A stretch of DNA of 64,000 bases from Salvelinus alpinus (taxonomy: Eukaryota > Chordata > Actinopteri > Salmoniformes > Salmonidae), in assembly GCF_045679555.1 (NCBI RefSeq), contig NC_092087.1, positions 21,381,925-21,445,924 on the forward strand, read 5' to 3'. This document shows, piece by piece, positions 59,901 to 64,000 of the stretch. How positions within the stretch are numbered: position 1 is the stretch's first letter; each line of letters opens with the position of its first letter. The notes beneath the pieces were generated by a model. It saw only the letters and a program-made list of their open reading frames with translations. It did no database searches and was not told the DNA's origin. The position numbers were made by a program, and so were the translations under genes.

Positions 59901-62736
59901 TCCAATTATCATGGCTTTGATTTCCCATAGTATCAAATAAAATTGTATACAAAATCTACGACATATTTTTCTCTGTATGATTACTCTTCGTGGTGAGCTT
60001 GAAAGCCTGGTGTTTTAACTAAATTGTGCGTTCTGTTTCTTTCCGCTAGTTCATTCTGAATGTGCGGCTGGACTACAGGATCTCCTGCCTACTCTGTATC
60101 TTCAAGCGGGAGTTTGATGAGAGTAACCCTCAGGGTGATGGCACACCATCTAGTGCTAGTCAGGATGGAAATAATATGACAGGTCAGCATACTGACAGCC
60201 AAAGCCTTGTCCTTTTTTGTTACTGCTTTTACCCTCAAGCTACTGACCCTACAGACATACCAGATGTTTATTTTCAGAATGATTAAATTAATGTATGGTG
60301 TTGATGGTTTCTAAAGGGATGTATGGCCTTCAAAGGGCTCCACAATAATGTAAATGCTTAATTTTCTTTTTAGGGGCTCTAGATTTTGAGAACATTGAGG
60401 AGCAGGCAGAGGCGATCTTTGGAGGAAGGTAAACCCTCTCATTTTAAATCTTGATACAATGGAATGCAGTGTCCGTTTCCATAATAACACTGTATTAACA
60501 CTGGCGTAGGTCTTATGAAAGTATCCCCAGTGTCTGAGCCTGGTGTGTTGTCCTGCAGTGAGGAGAACACCCCTCTGGACCTGGATGACCATGGTGGGAG
60601 AACCTTCCTGAGGGTGCTGCTACACCTCACCATGCATGACTATCCTCCCCTGGTGTCTGGGGCCCTCCACCTGCTCTTCAGACACTTCAGCCAGAGACAG
60701 GAGGTCCTCATGGCCTTCAAACAGGTAGACCACCGCACAAACCCATAGGCTCCACAGCCACAAGAACACACAGGCCCTCTGTATCATTGCTCCTCACACT
60801 CATCAATAATCTTATCTTTAGTTAGAAAGTCATTTTATGAATTAGCAGCAGTCGTTGGGTTATAAGGCACTTGAAGGCCTAGCTTGCTCTGAATATTCAA
60901 CGCCCAGGGGGCGGGGCACAATTGGCCCAGCGTCGTTAGGGTTTAGCCAGGGTAGTCCGTCATTCTAAATAACAATTTGTTCTTAAACGACTTGCCTAGT
61001 TAAATTAAGGTTAAATAAAAAATAAATACAATTAAGTCTACATTCAGGTATATGTCTTCCTCTTCCTTTTAGGTCCAGCTCTTGGTAACCAGCCAAGATG
61101 TGGACAACTACAAGCAGATCAAGTCAGACCTAGACCAGCTGCGCTCCATTGTAGAGAAGTCTGAGCTGTGGGTTTACAAGAGGCAGGGGGATGATGACGG
61201 AGGGGACGGACCCTCAGAGTCCGACCATAAAAAGAAGGTATTGTTTCAACTGAACTAATGGTTACTGTACGTCTGAAGGCTTTCGCTGAATGCTTCACAT
61301 GAATATGAACAAGCTCTCATTCTAACTCTGTCCATGTGCAGGGGGATTCAGGCAGCTCAGACAAAAAGAAGACGGAAACCACCAGCAGTTACAATTACAG
61401 GGTTATGAAAGAGGTACAATCTTCTTAATTTTCTCTCATTGTTCCATCACACACTGTAAGGAGTCACATCAGATATGTATGAGGTAGTCAGTCTCTGAGC
61501 CCCTTCTCTCTTCCCCTCTGTTCAGATCCTGCTGCGGCTCAGTAAGCTGTGTGTCCAGGAGGGAGCGTCAGGGAAGAAGAGTAAGAAGCAGCAGCAGAGA
61601 CTACTGAGGAACATGGGAGCCCACAGTGTGGTGCTGGAGCTACTGCAGATTCCCTATGAGAAGGTACTGGAAGATAGGATGGGCCAGACCTATACTCTCA
61701 TCACCTCATGCTTTAGAGAGAGAGACTAAAAAGGCATAAAGGCATGAAGCAAGCACTAGAGGATGCATGTCGTAGACTTGTACAATTACGAGGTCAACAA
61801 TGACATTTGTGGAAGGTTTGAATGATAGCTGCAGCCTTTGGGTTGTGTGTCTGTCTGTACTTGTGATGAACACTTTAGGGTGAGGACGTCCGCATGCAAG
61901 AGATCATGAAGCTGGCCCATGAGTTCCTCCAGAACTTCTGTGCAGGGAACCAGCAGAACCAGATCCTGCTGCACAAGCACATTAACCTGTTCCTCAACCC
62001 AGGGGTGAGTGGACTCCTGGGGTAAGGGTTGGCGCTGTGCTGGGAAGAACCAGTGGTACTCCATCATTCCAATGCCAATAAAGCAGCTAGTTTAATGCTT
62101 ATCTTTCTCCTCAGATTCTGGAGGCAATCACCATGCAACACATCTTCATGAATAACTTCCAGCTGTGCAGTGAAATCAACGAGCGCGTGGTGCAGCACTT
62201 TGTCCACTGCACCGAGACACATGGCCGCCATGTACAGTACCTCAAATTCCTGCAGACCATCGTCAAGGCTGAGAACAAGTTCATCAAGAAGTGTCAGGAC
62301 ACCGTCATGGCTGAGGTGGGACAGGATAATTGCAGTGCACGCATGATTATAATGCAAATGACACACACTATGCATTTCTATAAAATAAACTAGCAATACT
62401 ACCCAAACAAAACTTGCTTTCAAATCTATATGGTGTGTCAGTAGCAGCTGATAAGAACAGTATGTCTGTCTTCCTCCCGTTAAGCTGGTGAACTCGGGCG
62501 AGGACGTGCTGGTGTTCTACAACGACCGTGCATCCTTCCAGACCCTGGTCACGATGATGCGGTCGGAACGGGACCGCATGGATGAGAACAGCGCTCTGAG
62601 GTACCACATCCACCTGGTAGAGCTGCTGGCTGTCTGCACCGAGGGAAAAAATGTCTACACAGAGATCAAGTGCAACTCCCTGCTGCCTTTGGATGACATA
62701 GTGAGGGTGGTCACCCATGAGGACTGCATCCCTGAG
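22093..62736 (+). CDS. itpr1: itpr1, IP3 receptor type 1, N-terminal 1416 residues
   Basis: Inositol 1,4,5-trisphosphate receptor: an endoplasmic reticulum Ca2+-release channel opened by IP3 and Ca2+. Thirty-one coding exons join in one open frame of 4248 nt with GT/AG sites throughout. Type 1 is chosen over types 2 and 3 because of [11 protein letters not shown], the [11 protein letters not shown] block, the 15-residue SI exon at 318-332, and [11 protein letters not shown] followed by [17 protein letters not shown]. Order of parts: suppressor domain (about 1-225), MIR-containing IP3-binding core (about 226-578) with R265-R269, R504, K508, R511 and Y567-R568-K569 all present, then the helical RIH/armadillo regions. 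The remaining roughly 1300 residues, including the channel, lie beyond 64000. Salmonids have duplicate itpr1 genes; which copy this is cannot be told. A few stretches ([18 protein letters not shown] in exon 14) look closer to type 3. Confidence 0.95.
22185..24820. other. itpr1 intron 1, left part
   Basis: No gene is seen. A purine-rich tract lies at about 22675-22870. A short tandem duplication of 'attattacacctctttac' lies at 23933-23968. The open frames have no domains. Confidence 0.6.
24822..24930 (+). repeat. tRNA-like SINE head
   Basis: An A-box-like 'tgtagttcagatgg' and a B-box-like 'gggtttgattccc' are spaced as in a tRNA, ending 'ggaccacc'. It is followed by sequence seen in salmonid repeats ('acgtaaaatgtatgcatgcgtgac'). 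The cloverleaf is imperfect and there is no CCA or polymerase III stop context, so a SINE head is more likely than a working tRNA. Confidence 0.55.
24942..26050 (-). mobile_element. Tc1-like transposon with catalytic part missing
   Basis: The inverted termini are 'cactgaacaaaaaata' at 24942 and its complement ending 'tttttgttcagt' at 26050, next to TA. The minus-strand ORF 25343-25771 (142 codons) has an intact start ([20 protein letters not shown]) and the paired helix-turn-helix domain ([20 protein letters not shown]). It stops before any DDE residue. Where the nuclease region should be lies a hairpin MITE (25201-25326). Confidence 0.85.
25201..25326. repeat. Hairpin MITE inside the Tc1-like element
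   Basis: A left arm at 25201-25236 ('gggttccaaaaggcttcttt', 'gggtgtccccatagga') is nearly complementary to a right arm at 25292-25326. The loop contains further inverted pieces ('aaagggttctacctggaacc'). Non-coding. Confidence 0.85.
26051..27039. other. itpr1 intron 1, no recognised gene
   Basis: AT-rich; the frames at 26161 and 26193 (69 and 92 codons) have no domain. Confidence 0.5.
27040..28835 (+). pseudogene. L2/RSg-1-like LINE, 5'-truncated, many frameshifts
   Basis: RT sequence runs + from the entry block (PDGIPS near 27183-27200) through the catalytic palm [10 protein letters not shown] at 27826-27855 (the FADD motif is intact) to the C-terminal blocks ([20 protein letters not shown], 28170-28230; [11 protein letters not shown], 28345-28380). 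The 3' end is 'ccaataaaatttgata' at 28819-28834. At least four frame changes break it. It sits in itpr1 intron 1 in the same orientation as the gene. Confidence 0.88.
28836..29353. other. itpr1 intron 1, end
   Basis: Non-coding; contains a run of 14 C at about 28941-28954 and ends in the acceptor 'cctgttcccag'. Confidence 0.6.
29354..29424 (+). CDS. itpr1: itpr1 coding exon 2 (residues 31-55)
   Basis: Encodes [20 protein letters not shown] and KFR, the highly conserved start of the suppressor domain. Phases 2 in and 1 out join exactly with exons 1 and 3. Donor GTAATG. Confidence 0.96.
29425..32887. other. itpr1 intron 2, left part
   Basis: Non-coding. A piece at about 30325-30380 ('catttagcagacgctgttat', 'ccagagcgacttaca') is a repeat motif found across teleosts. 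No other feature is supported. Confidence 0.55.
30325..30385. repeat. Teleost-wide repeat fragment
   Basis: The motif 'tcatttagcagacgctgtta' followed by 'tccagagcgacttaca' is common in many fish genomes. Its family could not be assigned here and the edges are unclear. Confidence 0.5.
32888..33856 (+). pseudogene. LINE 5' half: 5' UTR and endonuclease remnant
   Basis: It begins 'aagatggtgctgacagactcgg' and holds blocks that translate, in broken frames, to apurinic-type endonuclease pieces of a non-LTR element (for example [15 protein letters not shown] at 33214-33258, and [11 protein letters not shown] ending near 33856). A Tc1-like element starts directly after. The RT half is missing. It complements the 3' half seen at 27040-28835 but is a separate insertion. 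Confidence 0.65.
33857..35299 (-). mobile_element. Tc1-like element (copy B), one end missing
   Basis: Same family as 10048-11263 and 48840-51889, oriented as the latter. The terminus 'tctataggcactg' ends at 35299 with TA after it. The opposite terminus is absent. Minus-strand open stretches (34031-34291, 34183-34461) keep small transposase pieces. It carries a hAT MITE at 34419-34607. Confidence 0.8.
34419..34607. mobile_element. hAT-type MITE inside Tc1 copy B
   Basis: The ends are CAGGGTTTCTCAAACC (34419) and, read inverted from 34607, CAGTGTTTCCTGAATTC, imperfect inverted repeats of the hAT type. An exact 8-bp duplication ATTTAGGT flanks it (34411-34418 and 34608-34615). At 189 bp it has no coding capacity. 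Confidence 0.88.
35440..35925. mobile_element. Tc1-like internal-deletion derivative
   Basis: The left part 'tttttactattttctacattgtag' and the right part 'ttgaatgagttggtgtgtcc' are the sub-terminal regions of the element family at 809 and 9043. Between them only short edges remain ('ttcttcaaagtagtcacc'; 'gagaatgccaagagtgtgc'), so the transposase is gone. Confidence 0.75.
35930..35992. repeat. (TG)n(TA)n compound microsatellite
   Basis: About ten GT units pass directly into about twenty TA units; it lies at the right edge of the Tc1 derivative. Confidence 0.95.
35993..39244. other. itpr1 intron 2, right part
   Basis: No gene is supported. A minus-strand frame at 38668-38991 (107 codons) follows C/T-rich sequence and shows no domain. 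It ends in the acceptor 'tctgtctttccag'. Confidence 0.55.
39245..39360 (+). CDS. itpr1: itpr1 coding exon 3 (residues 55-93)
   Basis: Encodes [20 protein letters not shown] then [19 protein letters not shown]. The AAKPG..NSTTD part separates type 1 from types 2 and 3. Donor GTGAGT. Confidence 0.97.
39594..39680 (+). CDS. itpr1: itpr1 coding exon 4 (residues 94-122)
   Basis: Encodes [20 protein letters not shown] then VIQYGNVIQ; 29 codons, phase 0 on both sides. Confidence 0.97.
39681..40823. other. itpr1 intron 4
   Basis: Non-coding; no repeat or RNA gene recognised. Confidence 0.6.
40824..40982 (+). CDS. itpr1: itpr1 coding exon 5 (residues 123-175)
   Basis: Encodes [20 protein letters not shown] and [20 protein letters not shown], part of the beta-trefoil of the suppressor domain. 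Donor GTGAGT. The open frame runs on into the intron for 52 codons to TGA at 41136; that extension is not supported as coding. Confidence 0.97.
40983..42415. other. itpr1 intron 5
   Basis: Holds a five-unit tandem repeat (41311-41410) and a degenerate GTGTG-rich tract (about 42257-42360). No gene. Confidence 0.7.
41311..41410. repeat. 20-bp tandem repeat, 5 units
   Basis: The units start at 41311, 41331, 41351, 41371 and 41391, each close to ACACCCTGAGATTCATTAAA, with single changes (CCATGA in unit 3, ATTTATT in unit 4, ATTTTTA in unit 5). Confidence 0.95.
42416..42514 (+). CDS. itpr1: itpr1 coding exon 6 (residues 176-208)
   Basis: Encodes [20 protein letters not shown] then [13 protein letters not shown]; 33 codons, phase 0. 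Acceptor 'tatgtctag', donor GTAGAA. Confidence 0.97.
42999..43082 (+). CDS. itpr1: itpr1 coding exon 7 (residues 209-236)
   Basis: Encodes [20 protein letters not shown] then NKEIILKG; end of the suppressor domain and start of the IP3-binding core. Confidence 0.97.
43194..43340 (+). CDS. itpr1: itpr1 coding exon 8 (residues 237-285)
   Basis: Contains the phosphate-binding loop R265-T266-T267-G268-R269 at the exact mammalian numbering, then [16 protein letters not shown]. Part of the MIR beta-trefoil of the IP3-binding core. Confidence 0.97.
43399..43567. repeat. Palindromic salmonid MITE (second copy)
   Basis: Same family as 12647-12799: 'cacaggaggctgctgagggg' at the left, 'gtgccaccagcagtttgtg' at the right, and an inner palindrome around 'accatg'. 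It lies in itpr1 intron 8. Confidence 0.85.
43809..43904 (+). CDS. itpr1: itpr1 coding exon 9 (residues 286-317)
   Basis: Encodes [20 protein letters not shown] then [12 protein letters not shown]; 32 codons, phase 0. It ends exactly at residue 317, before the SI exon. Confidence 0.97.
44173..44217 (+). CDS. itpr1: itpr1 exon 10, SI-equivalent cassette (318-332)
   Basis: Encodes [15 protein letters not shown], 15 codons, phase 0 on both sides. In mammalian ITPR1 the alternatively spliced SI segment is residues 318-332 in the IP3-binding core; position, length and the EEC core match. It is therefore likely skippable here too (inference). Confidence 0.9.
44327..44356 (+). CDS. itpr1: Possible 30-nt itpr1 microexon
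   Basis: A pyrimidine-rich stretch and acceptor ('cttgtttcctctccag') precede 30 bases reading [10 protein letters not shown] in frame (phase 0 on both sides), then GTACTG. Omitting it keeps the mammalian residue numbering for R504, K508, R511 and Y567-K569, so it is not constitutive. I know of no matching mammalian segment. It may be a tissue-specific insert or a chance pair of splice-like sites. Confidence 0.4.
44357..44903. other. itpr1 intron 10, left part
   Basis: Non-coding; frames at 44529-44771 (+) and 44688-45098 (-) show no domain. Confidence 0.5.
44912..46627. mobile_element. Non-autonomous hAT element
   Basis: The ends CAGTGGCGA (44912) and TCGCCACTG (to 46627) are inverted repeats. 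An exact 8-bp duplication CTGCTTTC flanks them (44904-44911 and 46628-46635). At 1716 bp it has no recognisable transposase; the open frames (45470-45754, 45751-46011) carry no hAT motifs. Confidence 0.9.
46636..47278. other. itpr1 intron 10, right part
   Basis: Non-coding; ends in the acceptor 'ctactgtacctgcag'. Confidence 0.6.
47279..47433 (+). CDS. itpr1: itpr1 coding exon 11 (residues 333-384)
   Basis: Encodes [20 protein letters not shown] then [20 protein letters not shown] and RGGDSLVPR. It starts where mammalian sequence resumes after SI. Donor GTACAC. Confidence 0.96.
47434..48837. other. itpr1 intron 11, left part
   Basis: Non-coding. GT-rich tract near 48054-48102. No gene. Confidence 0.55.
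49698..51333 (+). mobile_element. Full-length Tc1-like transposon nested in copy C
   Basis: Inverted termini: CAGGTGAAGGCGGAAGTTTAC at 49698 and its complement 'gtaaacttccgacttcaactg' ending at 51333. The target TA is duplicated (49696-49697 and 51334-51335). At 1636 bp it is full length for fish Tc1-like elements. It carries a transposase pseudogene on the + strand. Confidence 0.95.
50085..51105 (+). pseudogene. Tc1-like transposase, nonsense and frameshift mutated
   Basis: The ATG at 50085 is followed by stops at 50094 and 50100. The frame then reads through the paired helix-turn-helix ([20 protein letters not shown]) to 50552. Near 50535-50555 the block that should hold the first catalytic Asp reads WSEKQK and stop: one base is missing and the Asp is lost. 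The next frame (50558-50938) has the second Asp in FQMDNDPKY and the Glu in PDLNPIEN. Another shift near 50925 leads to the C-terminus ([11 protein letters not shown]...FKGNATKY, stop at 51103). So there are at least two stops and two shifts. Confidence 0.92.
51905..52340 (-). mobile_element. Antisense LINE 3'-tail fragment
   Basis: The stretch 'ttattagtcatatgtacagg' and 'ccaacgaaatgcttacttgc' near the left, and 'gttcagcagtctgatggagc' (52313-52332) at the right, resemble the 3' UTR and end of the L2/RSg-1-like LINE read on the minus strand (compare 'taacagtctgatggccttga' at 1331). A (GT)n tract lies at 52196-52216. Confidence 0.6.
52341..52908. other. itpr1 intron 11, no recognised gene
   Basis: Contains an inverted pair: 'gttgtgaatataggtgatta' near 52700 and 'caatcacctatatttacaac' near 52772. 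Otherwise nothing is supported. Confidence 0.5.
52911..54440 (-). mobile_element. Tc1-like transposon (third family)
   Basis: The right terminus, read inverted from 54440, is CAGTCATGGCCAAAAGTTTTG. The left terminus at 52911 is its degenerate mate ('gagtcgtggccaaaaatttg'). TA flanks both (52909-52910 and 54441-54442). At 1530 bp it is near full length and carries a transposase pseudogene on the minus strand. Confidence 0.92.
53052..54102 (-). pseudogene. Tc1-like transposase, two frameshifts
   Basis: Read from 54102 down: [20 protein letters not shown], then a helix-turn-helix region ([20 protein letters not shown]), in the frame 54102-53683. The frame shifts to 53809-53438, with [13 protein letters not shown] (first Asp) and [11 protein letters not shown]. 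It shifts again to 53501-53052, with [13 protein letters not shown] (second Asp), [14 protein letters not shown] (Glu) and the end KKKGQHCKY. The DD34E triad is present but spread over three frames. Confidence 0.92.
54443..55163. other. itpr1 intron 11, end
   Basis: Non-coding. A fragment at about 54780-54900 ('aggatccccattagctgatg', 'cttcctggggtgacatg') resembles a dispersed salmonid repeat. It ends in the acceptor 'cttgttcactcag'. Confidence 0.5.
55164..55263 (+). CDS. itpr1: itpr1 coding exon 12 (residues 384-417)
   Basis: Encodes [20 protein letters not shown] then [13 protein letters not shown], the last MIR part of the IP3-binding core. Donor GTGAGT. Confidence 0.97.
55355..55515 (+). 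CDS. itpr1: itpr1 coding exon 13 (residues 418-471)
   Basis: Encodes [20 protein letters not shown] then [20 protein letters not shown] and ends GTITQNERR; the link into the helical half of the core. Confidence 0.97.
55572..56549 (+). mobile_element. Tc1-like transposon, internally deleted
   Basis: Inverted termini: 'cactaccgttaaaaagtttg' at 55572 and its mate 'caaacttttgaacggtag' ending at 56549, with TA outside. The ORF 55852-56163 keeps the N-terminal helix-turn-helix ([20 protein letters not shown]). All DDE blocks are deleted. At 978 bp it sits in itpr1 intron 13. Confidence 0.9.
56794..56935 (+). CDS. itpr1: itpr1 coding exon 14 (residues 471-518)
   Basis: Contains [18 protein letters not shown] with the IP3-contact residues R504, K508 and R511 at mammalian numbering. 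The preceding [19 protein letters not shown] differs from mammalian type 1 and looks closer to type 3. Confidence 0.96.
57062..57220 (+). CDS. itpr1: itpr1 coding exon 15 (residues 519-571)
   Basis: Encodes [20 protein letters not shown] and ends [13 protein letters not shown] with the IP3-contact residues Y567, R568 and K569. Donor GTCGGT. Confidence 0.97.
57363..57535 (+). CDS. itpr1: itpr1 coding exon 16 (residues 572-629)
   Basis: Encodes [20 protein letters not shown] then [20 protein letters not shown] and ends LVRKNREPR; first RIH region. Confidence 0.97.
57957..58076 (+). CDS. itpr1: itpr1 coding exon 17 (residues 629-669)
   Basis: Encodes [20 protein letters not shown] then [19 protein letters not shown]. 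The MNKSIP block is the type 1 form. Donor GTAAAC. Confidence 0.97.
58305..58499 (+). CDS. itpr1: itpr1 coding exon 18 (residues 669-734)
   Basis: Encodes [20 protein letters not shown] then [20 protein letters not shown] and [15 protein letters not shown]. This stretch most clearly marks type 1. Donor GTCAGG. Confidence 0.97.
58668..58919 (+). CDS. itpr1: itpr1 coding exon 19 (residues 734-818)
   Basis: Encodes [20 protein letters not shown] then [20 protein letters not shown] and ends [11 protein letters not shown]. Strikingly GC-rich at third positions compared with neighbouring introns. Confidence 0.97.
59030..59171 (+). CDS. itpr1: itpr1 coding exon 20 (residues 818-865)
   Basis: Encodes [20 protein letters not shown] then [18 protein letters not shown]. 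The acceptor is 'ctccctttctaag'. Confidence 0.96.
59287..59440 (+). CDS. itpr1: itpr1 coding exon 21 (residues 866-917)
   Basis: Encodes [20 protein letters not shown] then [20 protein letters not shown] and ends EKGEEKQ. Donor GTCAAC. The acceptor 'cttatctatgaag' has a weak pyrimidine tract near the end. Confidence 0.96.
59657..59847 (+). CDS. itpr1: itpr1 coding exon 22 (residues 917-980)
   Basis: Encodes [20 protein letters not shown] then [16 protein letters not shown] and ends [13 protein letters not shown]. Confidence 0.97.
60050..60182 (+). CDS. itpr1: itpr1 coding exon 23 (residues 981-1025)
   Basis: Encodes [20 protein letters not shown] then [20 protein letters not shown]. The polar end is the variable part in this family. 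Confidence 0.96.
60374..60428 (+). CDS. itpr1: itpr1 coding exon 24 (residues 1025-1043)
   Basis: Encodes [18 protein letters not shown]; 55 nt. Acceptor 'ttctttttag', donor GTAAAC. Confidence 0.96.
60559..60724 (+). CDS. itpr1: itpr1 coding exon 25 (residues 1043-1098)
   Basis: Encodes [20 protein letters not shown] then [20 protein letters not shown] and ends VLMAFKQ. Confidence 0.97.
60905..61035 (+). mobile_element. SINE 3' fragment
   Basis: Body 'gcacaattggcccagcgtcg' and tail 'cttgcctagttaaattaaggttaaat' as in the SINE at 426. The tRNA head is missing or unrecognisable. It lies in itpr1 intron 25. Confidence 0.8.
61073..61237 (+). CDS. itpr1: itpr1 coding exon 26 (residues 1099-1153)
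   Basis: Encodes [20 protein letters not shown] then [20 protein letters not shown] and an acidic and lysine-rich end (ESDHKKK). Confidence 0.97.
61342..61413 (+). CDS. itpr1: itpr1 coding exon 27 (residues 1154-1177)
   Basis: Encodes [20 protein letters not shown] and VMKE. Together with exon 26 it is shorter than the mammalian variable linker. Confidence 0.95.
61526..61663 (+). CDS. itpr1: itpr1 coding exon 28 (residues 1178-1223)
   Basis: Encodes [20 protein letters not shown] then [20 protein letters not shown]; start of the second RIH region. Confidence 0.97.
61879..62004 (+). CDS. itpr1: itpr1 coding exon 29 (residues 1224-1265)
   Basis: Encodes [20 protein letters not shown] then [16 protein letters not shown]. 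Confidence 0.97.
62115..62315 (+). CDS. itpr1: itpr1 coding exon 30 (residues 1266-1332)
   Basis: Encodes [20 protein letters not shown] then [20 protein letters not shown]. Its acceptor region (62061-62116) is duplicated at 63175-63230. Confidence 0.97.
62485..62736 (+). CDS. itpr1: itpr1 coding exon 31 (residues 1333-1416)
   Basis: Encodes [20 protein letters not shown] then [20 protein letters not shown] and ends VTHEDCIPE. Acceptor 'cctcccgttaag', donor GTGAGT. It is the last exon in the window. Confidence 0.97.
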
Positions 62737-64000
62737 GTGAGTGAATGTCGGTTGGGCCAACAGGCAAGCAGGGTAGACCGCTGGAAAGATATGATGAGCC
62801 CTATTTGTATATTGTGGAACTCATCTGAACAGATGCTTCTTGAAGCAAGTTAGGCTAAATTATAATTCTAGGCTCTTGAGAATAATGATGTACTGTACTT
62901 AGGTAACTCTAAAGTTGTTAAAGGTCAACTGTCTCTTAGAACCAACTTTTCTGGTTTTAAACAGTCTATGTGGCATCAATATGAGTCAGAAACATAAATT
63001 CGAGTGTCAAAATTGACTACAATGTGTAAATAGGATAATTTTGGTCATAAAGTAAGTCTCGTCCAAAACAGAGTTTTGTAAGTGAGTTAGTAATGACTTA
63101 CTGGATGGTTTTGGTATGGATTACAATCATTGCCCAGTTCCCACAAACAGGAGAGAAGCAGCTGTGCTAATCAGCCATCATTCCAATGCCAATAAAGCAG
63201 CTAGTTTAATACTTATCTTTCTCCTCAGATCATAGCAGCCAGAACCTCCAGACAGTGCGCCTCAGACTTTTTTACATAAGAAAACACATCGCTAATGTTA
63301 TGTTGAAATAACCCTTGGCCCTAAGCCCTTTATGGAGTGGCCACTTGCTGATGTGTTTGATAGTGTCTATCACTCAAGTGTAGCACTTTTTGGGGAAAAT
63401 TTTGAATTGAGACGATCAGAGCGCACTTGTATCCCAACTGCAACTTGTCAATATTCCAAAACCCAGGCATTCGCCAGCATCTTGTGTCCCCCCGCGATCT
63501 GTTTTTGTAACATGATTCTTTATGAACACTGCCAGACAGATGCGCACTCTGATAATAGATAGTGAGAAAGTAGTAAAAAACTAAACGGCACCGAAACACA
63601 AACTTTGCCACTCCCCAGTGACTTGATAAGCTGATTGTGGCCTGGCTGCTCAATGTGCCTGCTACAGTAGCTACTACTTGCTAGCTTCATTGACAATCAG
63701 AGTTGAAACTTAGCTAGCTACCAAGTGATTTTGGGAACTGATAAACAGTGTGTAGCTTGTGCTTTATTTACCATCTTTATGTTATAGACTTGTTATTGTT
63801 CTCAGAAATCAGTCCTGAGCTCGTAGCTAGACTTTCCTGACTTGATAGACTGTACGAAGTGCACTGACTAGTTTTCCATGCAATTTCTTTACGTGCGAAA
63901 TACTACACCAAACACCTAAGTTAGACCTCTGCAAAAATTTATACATTTAATTTCAGATTTCTTGATTTATCTTAGATTAATTCTGACTATTTTAACGAAG
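62737..64000. other. itpr1 intron 31, incomplete
   Basis: No further exon of the receptor is recognisable. A duplicated splice-acceptor segment lies at 63175-63230. Otherwise the sequence is AT-rich with no supported gene. Confidence 0.7.
63175..63230 (+). repeat. Duplicate of the exon 30 splice-acceptor region
   Basis: These 56 bases match 62061-62116 with one difference (A for G in 'tttaatacttatc'). The copy includes the pyrimidine tract and the AG of a working acceptor. The sequence after the AG is not exon 30. Confidence 0.95.

Noticed and set aside
62133-62393. itpr1 exon 30 extended into the intron
   Set aside because: Clear donor at 62316; the following residues do not fit the family, which continues at 62485.

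Overview
The window is vertebrate nuclear DNA. Its repeat content points to a salmonid fish (Salmo/Oncorhynchus type): several Tc1-like families, tRNA-derived SINEs, an L2/RSg-1-like LINE, palindromic MITEs, a Harbinger transposon, hAT elements and a solo LTR. Nothing bacterial, CRISPR-like or viral was recognised. Species and family names are from memory of these repeats, not from a search.

One host gene is supported. On the + strand, 31 coding exons between 22093 and 62736 encode the first 1416 residues of an inositol 1,4,5-trisphosphate receptor, best matched to type 1 (itpr1). All splice sites are GT/AG and the reading frame stays open through every exon. Numbering from the ATG at 22093 puts the known IP3-contact residues exactly where mammalian ITPR1 has them: R265/T266/T267/G268/R269, R504/K508/R511 and Y567/R568/K569. 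The 15-codon exon at 44173 falls on residues 318-332, the position of the mammalian SI alternative segment. The gene continues past the right edge; the C-terminal regulatory and channel parts are not here. The first coding exon has only 22 bases of 5' UTR after its splice acceptor, so an upstream non-coding exon is expected. A weak candidate ends at 13471.

Layout. 1-2270: a Tc1-like fragment with a SINE, then a second Tc1-like copy split by an antisense LINE 3' end. 2268-9953: a three-level nest (old salmonid repeat, then a solo LTR, then a 4.4 kb Harbinger element with a Myb-like gene and a HARBI1-type transposase), followed by a truncated Tc1. 10048-11263: a Tc1-like copy. 11264-22070: mostly non-coding, with decayed Tc1 pieces, an SGNH-hydrolase fragment, a Harbinger-like element with terminal repeats, two LINE remnants, a SINE and a minisatellite. 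22071-62736: itpr1. Its long introns hold most of the remaining repeats: intron 1 (22185-29353), intron 2 (29425-39244), intron 10 (44218-47278) and intron 11 (47434-55163), the last containing a Tc1 nested in another Tc1-like element. From 55164 the exons are dense and GC-richer than the introns. 62737-64000 is intron.

The most useful observations are: a possible 30-nt in-frame microexon next to the SI exon; a 56-bp duplication of a working splice-acceptor region placed in the next intron but one; two different transposons inserted at the same site in separate copies of one element, with a third copy showing the empty site; and a nearly intact Harbinger element inside a solo LTR.
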